Source: an uncultured Neomegalonema sp.
GTDB taxonomy: Bacteria; Pseudomonadota; Alphaproteobacteria; Rhodobacterales; Rhodobacteraceae
Length of the DNA: 10,399 nucleotides
Assembly: GCA_937927905.1 (NCBI GenBank)
Contig: CALFWP010000009.1
Location: forward strand, 1 to 10,399
Reading direction: 5' to 3'
Positions 1-5,033 of this stretch are shown here, piece after piece. The notes below the pieces were generated by a model, which was not told the origin of the DNA, did no database searches, and saw only the letters and a program-made list of their open reading frames with translations. Made by a program: the position numbers and the translations under genes. How positions within the stretch are numbered: the first letter of the stretch is position 1; each line of letters begins with the position of its first letter.

Positions 1-1
1 T

Positions 2-265
2 CCGATCTATCGTCGCTCTCGCCGCCACGTTCATCTTGGTCAAATCCGTCCACACCGCCTAGGCTGGGACAAGCACGCCAATCACCGCCGGTTCAAGCGC
101 GGCGAACTCAGGCGGTTCATCGCCAACTTCATGCGAGAGAACCATAGCGCCACTACAGACCAGCTTACCGAGGCCGTCATGCTGTCATGCGGCGAAAACC
201 CTGCCGACACAGACTCTATCGCGGTGAAATGCAAAGTACGCTCACCCATGCGCTTTACAATATGA
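2..265 (+). CDS. 3' fragment of an unrecognised basic protein, possibly frameshifted
   Basis: This reading frame is open at the left edge and runs 87 codons to a TGA at 263-265. The product is rich in Arg, Lys and His. It contains a segment 'FKRGELRRFIANFMRE' followed by a helix-rich stretch with 'TTDQLTEAVM', which resembles small winged-helix-like hypothetical proteins of proteobacteria (KRGEL..., then a helix-turn-helix-like unit); this is pattern memory, not a search. The last residues, after about position 240, lose that character, while the +1-shifted frame at about 247-277 reads 'HALYNMNRDR', which would fit the expected continuation. I infer one or two frameshifts near the 3' end, so the gene may be decayed. 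It converges on the restriction endonuclease gene with a gap of about 42 bases. The function is unknown and the N-terminal part lies outside the window. Confidence 0.45.
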   Translation, partial: PIYRRSRRHVHLGQIRPHRLGWDKHANHRRFKRGELRRFIANFMRENHSATTDQLTEAVMLSCGENPADTDSIAVKCKVRSPMRFTI

Positions 266-307
266 ACAGAGACAGGGTGGATTCACGCGCGAAGTGCAAC
301 ATTGCCA

Positions 308-1096
308 TTAATCACGGTAGTCTTTTATCGCATCGCGGTCGAGTTTCTTGGCTGGTACCAAGCGATAATGCCGTTCTTCGGCAACCCGAATTTCTTCGTC
401 CTGCAGCACAAGTTCGAAAAGTGCGATGGTTTCATCGGCCATGAATTGGGCGACGATAGCTCGACACCGCATCCCTGGAAACTTTTGCTCAACGAATCTG
501 ACGTCCTGAGTCGTTTGAACCAGGCCAATTTGATCCTTTCCGCCTTTCGCCTGTACTGGAATGACATAGTGGCAACCGTGCTGGTCGAGACCGATATAGA
601 GCTCATCGATCTCGATTTGACCGATGCCTTTTACCGTCGTACGCAGGTGATTTTGCAAGCTGTAGGTAGTCAGTCCCAAGAATGTATCGATCAAGCGATT
701 GTAACGTACAATCGCAAGGAGCGCCTGCTCGTCATCAAGTGCATAGGCACGGATCAGTTCGGGAGTTGCATCAGGGATGTCGATCCGAACCAGATCTTCG
801 CGCGGCAGGATGCGGTTGACCTTGACTAAGTTGAAGCGATAGCGGGCTCGGCCTGCCAGCTCGATAACCCATTCCATGTCTTCAGGCTGCGTCGCTGCAA
901 CGTTTTTGGGTAAGTCGGTGCGGAACCGGAAGGAATAGATCACATCGCCCAAATTGTCGGGAAGAACGATGTCGAGCGTGACCGCTGCGTCTTTGATCTC
1001 TTGGCGCGTAAAGATAAAGGCCGTCTCACCATCCTTATAGTGATCGAAGAATATTTTTTCGATCAGGGCTCGATAGCGGTTGGTTTCCTTAGCCAT
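308..1096 (-). CDS. type II restriction endonuclease-like protein paired with a C5-methyltransferase
   Basis: This 262-residue protein is encoded directly behind a cytosine methyltransferase and is predicted to be the cognate endonuclease. The N-terminal half (about 1-115) is a mixed helical region that could bind DNA. A central block has 'IEIDELYIG' (161-169) followed by 'YVIPVQAKGGKD' (177-188). This matches the layout of a PD-(D/E)XK nuclease core: acidic residues E162, D164 and E165, then a hydrophobic strand ending in Q182-A-K184, with Gln in place of the usual Glu or Asp of the ExK pair. Related proteins beside dcm-type methyltransferases, as I recall them, share the 'RYNRLIDTF', 'YSLQNHLRT' and 'QAKGGKDQ' blocks and are usually labelled endonuclease or hypothetical. 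The ATG (1096-1094) lies inside the methyltransferase gene, giving an 8-base overlap, with an AAGG about 7 bases upstream as a ribosome site. Cleavage specificity cannot be read from the sequence. The family assignment is good; the biochemical activity is inferred. Confidence 0.8.
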   Translation of the reverse strand: MAKETNRYRALIEKIFFDHYKDGETAFIFTRQEIKDAAVTLDIVLPDNLGDVIYSFRFRTDLPKNVAATQPEDMEWVIELAGRARYRFNLVKVNRILPREDLVRIDIPDATPELIRAYALDDEQALLAIVRYNRLIDTFLGLTTYSLQNHLRTTVKGIGQIEIDELYIGLDQHGCHYVIPVQAKGGKDQIGLVQTTQDVRFVEQKFPGMRCRAIVAQFMADETIALFELVLQDEEIRVAEERHYRLVPAKKLDRDAIKDYRD

Positions 1097-2423
1097 GCAC
1101 AGCCTTTTGGGCGCTCAGCCGCTCGCGTTCGATATCGATCTGCTTGCGCTTCTTAGCGCCACTCTTCCGATCGCGTCTGCTAGGAGAGACATCGATTCCA
1201 AAATGACGCGATGCCCGCGATAGATCGAAGGTTAGAAGATCTGGTTCGCCTAATTCGATCATCTTAGCCGGTCTCTTAACGTGTGCGCCTAGCGCCTTGC
1301 GCACTGCAACGGCGATCGCCCTGGCGAGTGGCGGTGGCACGGCATTTCCAATCTGCCTCGCTCCATGCCACTTGGTGGCGTTGAAGCGGAACCAATCAGG
1401 AAAGCCATGTAAACGCGCCATTTCGCGAACGGTAACGCATCGATCATGCTTGTAGTGAATGGGCCTGGGGCTAGTGAAGGCTCCTCTTGCACTGTCTGTG
1501 CCCGCTCTGAGAGTGTTCGATACGCCATCGGCTGGAAGCCTGAAAAAACGACTGATCGGCTCTACATCGCCGGGATGTGTCTCGGAAAACCGTCGCTTCG
1601 ATATCTCAGTGTGATCGGTCCGGGCACTTGATGTTAAAAAGGCTGGATTCCAATCGCGGACATATCCCAAATGCCAGGCGTCATTGCTTTGACAACGCAT
1701 CTCGGCCGCATAAGGCGAAGGTCTGCCAAAAGCAGCGGTTTTCACTGCATCGGATGTCAGCAAGGTTCCAAACTTGTCGGCATCAGGTAGATCGCTGATC
1801 GCCTGCTTCGTCGTCGGTCCGAATGGCAATCCTTCAAGGCGCTTCGTTCGTCCCGCGATATTAGTAAGAGGCTCAGGATACTCTGGAATTTTCTCGCCGT
1901 CACGTGCGCCAATCAGAAACAATCGTTGCCGATTTTGCGGCACGCCATAATGAGCTGCATTGAGGACATGCCAGGGCATCTGCACGCAATATCCTGCTTT
2001 TTCGAAAGTCTCGATCAGTTCTTTGAGAAAGATGCGGTGTTGTCCGATCGTCAACCCTTTGACATTCTCGAAAACGAAGGTACGCGCACCCAACTCTTCG
2101 ACGATGCGAACGAAGTCGCGCACCAAACCATTTCGCGGATCGTCAATTGCGCGATGTCCTATCAGCGAAAATCCCTGACACGGTGCGCCGCCAAAAACAC
2201 AATCGACAACTTGATCACCGATGCCAGCCGCTTCGCGAATCTCATTTCCGGTTAATCCTTGGACGGATTGTGGAATGATCGTGGTACGCGGGAAGTTGAA
2301 CTTATGGATGGCACAATGAACAGGGTCAATTTCAACAGCTGCCGGTATATCGAAACCCGCTTGCTCAAAACCCAGGCTCAAGCCCCCCGCTCCTGCGAAT
2401 AAATCGATCCCTATGGGACGCAT
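1089..2423 (-). CDS. DNA (cytosine-5-)-methyltransferase of a type II restriction-modification system
   Basis: This 444-residue enzyme transfers a methyl group from S-adenosylmethionine to C5 of cytosine in a specific DNA site, protecting it from the linked endonuclease. The conserved motifs appear in canonical order: motif I 'DLFAGAGGLSLGFEQAG' (7-23, cofactor binding), motif IV 'GGAPCQGFS' (78-86) with the catalytic Cys82, motif VI 'FENV' (118-121), motif VIII 'QNRQRLFLIGAR' (163-174), motif IX 'VREMARLHGFPDWF' (332-345) and motif X 'RQIGNAVPPPLARAI' (356-370). The variable target-recognition region therefore spans roughly 175-325. A charged tail of about 65 residues follows motif X (375-444, with a KKRK cluster near 424-427). 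All catalytic motifs look intact. It is the first gene of a two-gene unit with the endonuclease. There is no vsr or controller (C) gene in the window. The start ATG has only a weak Shine-Dalgarno (CGGA). The target sequence is unknown. Confidence 0.95.
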   Translation of the reverse strand: MRPIGIDLFAGAGGLSLGFEQAGFDIPAAVEIDPVHCAIHKFNFPRTTIIPQSVQGLTGNEIREAAGIGDQVVDCVFGGAPCQGFSLIGHRAIDDPRNGLVRDFVRIVEELGARTFVFENVKGLTIGQHRIFLKELIETFEKAGYCVQMPWHVLNAAHYGVPQNRQRLFLIGARDGEKIPEYPEPLTNIAGRTKRLEGLPFGPTTKQAISDLPDADKFGTLLTSDAVKTAAFGRPSPYAAEMRCQSNDAWHLGYVRDWNPAFLTSSARTDHTEISKRRFSETHPGDVEPISRFFRLPADGVSNTLRAGTDSARGAFTSPRPIHYKHDRCVTVREMARLHGFPDWFRFNATKWHGARQIGNAVPPPLARAIAVAVRKALGAHVKRPAKMIELGEPDLLTFDLSRASRHFGIDVSPSRRDRKSGAKKRKQIDIERERLSAQKAVHG

Positions 2424-2470
2424 ATTAAATCCGTTCTTCGTTCGCTTCCCGTTCTTACTAAACCAAGCAT

Positions 2471-2495
2471 ACCGACAGGTACAAGTCGTGTCGGT
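2471..2495. repeat. 7-bp inverted repeat ACCGACA/TGTCGGT
   Basis: ACCGACA (2471-2477) and TGTCGGT (2489-2495) are perfect complements separated by 11 bases. They start 48 bases upstream of the methyltransferase ATG. This could be an operator for autogenous control, as known for several C5-methyltransferases, or an RNA hairpin in the leader. Its function is inferred from position only. Confidence 0.35.
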
Positions 2496-2537
2496 CGAAT
2501 GTTAGGGCTCATCTATGATTTTTACGAACCGGATATA

Positions 2538-2554
2538 ACTGATCTTAAATCAGT
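2538..2554. repeat. 6-bp inverted repeat ACTGAT/ATCAGT
   Basis: ACTGAT (2538-2543) and ATCAGT (2549-2554) form perfect arms around a 5-base AT-rich centre. They lie between the tRNA 3' end and the methyltransferase. It could be a weak hairpin, a protein-binding site, or part of the island junction. An arm of six bases can also occur by chance. Confidence 0.25.
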
Positions 2555-2607
2555 GACTAGAAACAGACTAACGGTAATCGATTTTTTTCATAGGTCATTA
2601 AAATTAC

Positions 2608-2684
2608 TGGCGACCCCGGAAGGATTCGAACCCTCGACCTGATGATTAGAAGTCACCTGCTCTATCCAACTGAGCTACGGAGTC
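2608..2684 (-). tRNA. tRNA-Arg(TCT)
   Basis: Read on the minus strand, this is a full 77-base tRNA including an encoded CCA. The acceptor stem pairs GACTCCG with CGGGGTC (one G-U pair), with discriminator G then CCA. The D arm begins TAGCTCAGTTGG. The anticodon stem GGTGA/TCATC encloses the loop CTTCTAA with anticodon TCT, which decodes AGA (Arg). The T arm is GAGGG/CCTTC with loop TTCGAAT. No intron or mismatch is visible. The 3' half of the gene faces the restriction-modification genes, so it is a likely attachment site for an integrated element. Confidence 0.95.
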
Positions 2685-2755
2685 GCTAAGAGAGTGGATA
2701 GCGCCTCGTTTAAAGCGCGTCCAGTTAAGAAGTGATCAATTTCCGCCCCTGATTT

Positions 2756-3061
2756 TCAATGGGACCAGGGAACGCGTCTGTCAGAGGAAAAATTATCACC
2801 GTATCCTCTGGGCCTGTGGCGGCGGGGATGCGGTTCTTCTATTGTATATGCAACGCCATGACGTTGCGCGTAATCCACGGCTGCCTCTTTGGTGGCAAAA
2901 CTCATCTTAATCTGTGAGTGCATATCGATCTGACCGGTCCAGCCGGTAAGGGGATCGACGGGACGCGGCGATTCTGAAGGAAATTCAACGATCCAGCCTT
3001 TGGTGTTTCCCTGGCCGGAGGTCATTGAGCTGCGGGCCGGTTGGTATATTCTCGCTGTCAT
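2756..3061 (-). CDS. complex I accessory subunit, NDUFS4-like (ETC complex I subunit family)
   Basis: This 101-residue protein matches the NDUFS4/'ETC complex I subunit' family, the bacterial counterpart of the mitochondrial 18-kDa (AQDQ) accessory subunit of NADH:ubiquinone oxidoreductase. Diagnostic blocks are 'ARIYQPARSSMTSGQG' (3-18), 'WIVEFPSESPRPVDPLTGWT' (23-42), 'SFATKEAAVDYAQRHGVAY' (54-72) and the C-terminal 'GYGDNFSSDRRVPWSH' (86-101), which corresponds to the conserved YADNF...PWTH ending. Length is normal for the bacterial form, without a mitochondrial presequence. It is expected to sit at the cytoplasmic arm near the NADH dehydrogenase module and stabilise it. The ATG (3061-3059) is preceded by GGAAG at a suitable distance. 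It stands alone, away from any nuo operon, as is usual for this gene in alphaproteobacteria. Confidence 0.92.
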   Translation of the reverse strand: MTARIYQPARSSMTSGQGNTKGWIVEFPSESPRPVDPLTGWTGQIDMHSQIKMSFATKEAAVDYAQRHGVAYTIEEPHPRRHRPRGYGDNFSSDRRVPWSH

Positions 3062-3247
3062 TTCGTTCTTCCGGTAAGACGCGCACGGTCAATCACCGCT
3101 TCTATGCCGCGATGTCCGACCGTGCGCAAGTCCGGATACGTTGTGGCCGCTTGCACTGGGAGCGAGGGGGTAAGGACTGTGCATTACGGTCACGACCGGG
3201 ACTGTTGAATAAACGTGCAGGGCCTGAAACGGTTCAATCACATACAC

Positions 3248-3275
3248 TTGTGTCTGCCGTGAAGTCCTTTAAAAT
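3248..3275 (+). promoter_or_regulatory. candidate sigma70-type promoter for the nicotinamidase gene
   Basis: TTGTGT (3248-3253) and TAAAAT (3270-3275) are separated by 16 bases. Transcription would begin around 3282, just ahead of the pncA start. The rest of the 237-base gap between the divergent NDUFS4-like and pncA genes (3062-3298) shows no convincing gene. Confidence 0.4.
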
Positions 3276-3298
3276 TACTGAATAGCGGCAAAGCAGCA

Positions 3299-3928
3299 AT
3301 GGGATACAAAATGACGGATACGGCACTGGTCATTATTGACGTTCAGAATGATTTCTGTCCTGGCGGTGCCCTGGCCGTAGCGGATGGTGATGCTGTCGTA
3401 CCGGTGATCAACCGCCTGCAGGCGTATTATTCCCTGAAAGTCATTACACAGGACTGGCACCCCGCCGGTCATACGTCCTTTGCCTCCAACCATCCTGATG
3501 CAGAACCGTTTTCCATGATCGAAATGCCTTACGGCCCCCAGGTCCTCTGGCCTACCCATTGTGTGCAGGGTACAAACGGCGCGGCCTTTCATAAAGACCT
3601 GCAAACCGGTGACGCCGCCGTAATCATCCGCAAAGGATTCCGGAAAGAAATCGACAGTTACTCGGCGTTTTTCGAAAATGACCGCTCAACCCCGACCGGC
3701 CTGTTAGGATATTTGCGTGAACAGAATGTATCGTCATTAATCATAACCGGCCTCGCAACGGATTTTTGTGTGAGGTTCTCCGCCGTAGACGCGGCAAAAC
3801 TGGGGTTCGACGTAACTCTCGTCGAAGACGCCTGCCGTGCAATCGATATGGACGGCTCGCTGGACGAAGCCATGCGCGATATGCACGAACACGGGGTCAA
3901 AAAGATAACATCCGCAGAAATCATATAA
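3299..3928 (+). CDS. pncA: nicotinamidase (pyrazinamidase family)
   Basis: This cysteine hydrolase converts nicotinamide to nicotinic acid and ammonia in the cytoplasm, feeding the NAD salvage pathway. The catalytic triad is visible: D14 in 'VIIDVQNDF', K112 in 'IIRKGF' and nucleophile C157 in 'GLATDFCVRFS'. The metal-binding set of the family is present as D52, H54 and H58 in 'TQDWHPAGHTSF', plus H87 in 'WPTHCVQGT'. The cis-peptide loop region 'ITGLATDFCV' is intact, so an active enzyme is expected. The length (209 residues) is normal. Two starts are possible: ATG 3299 and ATG 3311 (beginning MTDTALV). The second fits homologues slightly better and has GGGAT ahead of it. No isochorismatase or NAD-synthesis partner is adjacent; fpr follows after 175 bases. 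Confidence 0.93.
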   Translation: MGYKMTDTALVIIDVQNDFCPGGALAVADGDAVVPVINRLQAYYSLKVITQDWHPAGHTSFASNHPDAEPFSMIEMPYGPQVLWPTHCVQGTNGAAFHKDLQTGDAAVIIRKGFRKEIDSYSAFFENDRSTPTGLLGYLREQNVSSLIITGLATDFCVRFSAVDAAKLGFDVTLVEDACRAIDMDGSLDEAMRDMHEHGVKKITSAEII

Positions 3929-3990
3929 TCCGAACAGTCTTAACGCTGACGGCCAGTAAAGCGAATACGGTCCCTGACGGAATAAAAAGT

Positions 3991-4104
3991 ATGCAATCCT
4001 GTTCTTTTAACGCGTACACCACGCTGCGGAATGTTGCGCTTCCGTTATGCACTACTGATATGCAATTTCTGCACGGACGGATTATTGAACCGAAGGATGA
4101 CTGA
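3991..4104 (+). CDS. possible 37-codon leader ORF overlapping the fpr start
   Basis: ATG 3991 opens a frame of 37 codons that stops at TGA 4102-4104 and shares one base with the fpr ATG (4104-4106), the classic TGATG coupling arrangement. The Shine-Dalgarno for fpr (AAGGA, 4093-4097) lies inside it. The peptide has no recognisable domain and only a weak ribosome site (GGAA about 9 bases upstream). It may be a regulatory leader peptide or a chance ORF; I favour chance slightly. The remainder of the 175-base gap (3929-4103) shows no other gene. Confidence 0.2.
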   Translation: MQSCSFNAYTTLRNVALPLCTTDMQFLHGRIIEPKDD

Positions 4105-4928
4105 TGAGCGCGGAAACTGTTACCGGCACCGGAACACCTGAAACCGGATTTCCGATTCCCGCAGGGGTTTATGCGGAAAAAGTTGTCTCGGTAAAACATT
4201 ACACAGACAGGCTTTTCCAATTCCGGATCACGCGTCCTGCCGCTCTACGCTTCCGGTCGGGCGAATTTGTGATGATCGGGCTGCCAAACGCGGAAAAGCC
4301 GGTCTTCAGAGCCTATTCCATTGCCAGTCCGTCCTGGGATGAGGAAATCGAGTTCTTTTCGATCAAGGTGGAAGACGGTCCCCTGACAGAACATCTGCAA
4401 AAGATAAAGGTCGGAGATACGGTTCTGATGCGCAAGAAACCGGTCGGAACTCTGGTCAATGATGCGCTGATCCCCGGAAAAACTCTTTATATGATCTCAA
4501 CAGGTACGGGAATTGCTCCATTTGCGTCTTTGATCCGTGAGCCTGAAACCTATGAAAAATTCGAAAAAGTGGTTCTGACACATACATGCCGCGAGGCCGC
4601 AGAACTGACTTACGGATATGATATTGTTGCCGCAGCCAAAGCGGATCCGCTGGTCGGAGAAGAAGCAAGTAAACAGCTGATCCATGTCGCGTCCACTACA
4701 CGCGACCCATCCGAACGGATGGGCCGGATCACCGCACAGATCGAAGACGGATCGCTATTCGAGCATCTTGGCGTGCCGCCGCTTAATCCGGAAACGGATC
4801 GTGGGATGATTTGCGGATCAATGGAAATGCTCAAGGATGTCAAAGCCCTGTTTGAAAAGGCCGGCATGACCGAGGGCGCCAATAACCGTCCGGCGGAATT
4901 TGTCGTGGAACGGGCTTTCGTGGATTAA
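4104..4928 (+). CDS. fpr: ferredoxin-NADP(+) reductase
   Basis: This 274-residue flavoprotein transfers electrons between NADPH and ferredoxin or flavodoxin in the cytoplasm. The N-terminal FAD-binding barrel carries 'RAYSIAS' (69-75), the RxYS motif that contacts FAD, and 'GPLTEHL' (92-98), the second flavin loop. The NADP-binding domain begins with 'ISTGTGIAPFASLIR' (131-145); 'THTCREAAELTY' (159-170) and 'MICGSMEMLKD' (235-245) are the ribose/nicotinamide-side motifs. The C-terminus 'EFVVERAFVD' (265-274) is typical of the bacterial Fpr group, where the final residues stack on the flavin. The length is about 15 residues above the enterobacterial form, from an N-terminal extension common in alphaproteobacteria. 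The start is supported by AAGGA six bases upstream. Likely roles are oxidative-stress defence and supply of reduced ferredoxin for Fe-S and biosynthetic enzymes (family knowledge). Confidence 0.95.
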   Translation: MSAETVTGTGTPETGFPIPAGVYAEKVVSVKHYTDRLFQFRITRPAALRFRSGEFVMIGLPNAEKPVFRAYSIASPSWDEEIEFFSIKVEDGPLTEHLQKIKVGDTVLMRKKPVGTLVNDALIPGKTLYMISTGTGIAPFASLIREPETYEKFEKVVLTHTCREAAELTYGYDIVAAAKADPLVGEEASKQLIHVASTTRDPSERMGRITAQIEDGSLFEHLGVPPLNPETDRGMICGSMEMLKDVKALFEKAGMTEGANNRPAEFVVERAFVD

Positions 4929-4973
4929 TGCGTGACCTGTACTAGTTATGCTTTGGTCCGGTTGAACGGTGTA

Positions 4974-4997
4974 TCCGGTCACAACGGACATACCGGA
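4974..4997. repeat. inverted repeat TCCGGT/ACCGGA in the fpr-DUF3422 gap
   Basis: TCCGGT (4974-4979) and ACCGGA (4992-4997) are perfect complements 12 bases apart, in the 105-base gap between fpr and the DUF3422 gene. The spacing suits a dimeric regulator site on one face of the helix, or a loose stem that ends fpr transcription. No T-run follows, so a classical terminator is unlikely. Confidence 0.25.
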
Positions 4998-5009
4998 AAC
5001 ATAAAGACC

Positions 5010-5022
5010 GGCGTATGACGCC
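5010..5022 (+). promoter_or_regulatory. short hairpin GGCGT-ATG-ACGCC just upstream of the DUF3422 ribosome site
   Basis: A perfect 5-bp GC-rich stem with a 3-base loop sits two bases ahead of the Shine-Dalgarno GGAGGA (5025-5030), which serves the TTG start at 5034. It might modulate access of the ribosome. The start-site region is unusual: a TTG codon only three bases after GGAGGA. Confidence 0.3.
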
Positions 5023-5033
5023 TTGGAGGATCA

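Larger units (their letters stand above)
2424..2607 (-). promoter_or_regulatory. leader of the restriction-modification unit
   Basis: This AT-rich 184-base gap lies between the 3' end of the tRNA and the methyltransferase ATG, and no gene fits in it. It should hold the promoter of the restriction-modification unit, unless transcription reads through from the tRNA. One possible minus-strand pair is TTGTAC and TTAGTA with 17 bases between them, around 2458-2486, but the -10 box is poor. Two inverted repeats lie here and are listed separately. I see no convincing intrinsic terminator behind the tRNA (no GC stem followed by a T-run on its strand). Confidence 0.35.

Noticed and set aside
302..829. 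Plus-strand open frame of 175 codons
   Set aside because: It lies wholly antisense to the endonuclease gene, which has recognisable family sequence and the correct coupling to the methyltransferase. The plus-strand product has no familiar motif.
1..2607. Insertion sequence or phage remnant around the R-M genes
   Set aside because: I looked for transposase motifs, terminal inverted repeats and integrase signatures. None is visible, and the left-edge ORF does not resemble a known transposase.
3025..3285. Plus-strand 86-codon frame in the NDUFS4-pncA gap
   Set aside because: Its start lies antisense within the NDUFS4-like gene, it has no ribosome site, its composition is basic and irregular, and it runs through the probable pncA promoter.
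3766..4104. Plus-strand 112-codon frame overlapping the end of pncA
   Set aside because: Its first half is a shifted reading of the pncA catalytic region and is a shadow. Only the last 37 codons, from ATG 3991, lie in non-coding DNA and are kept as a weak candidate.
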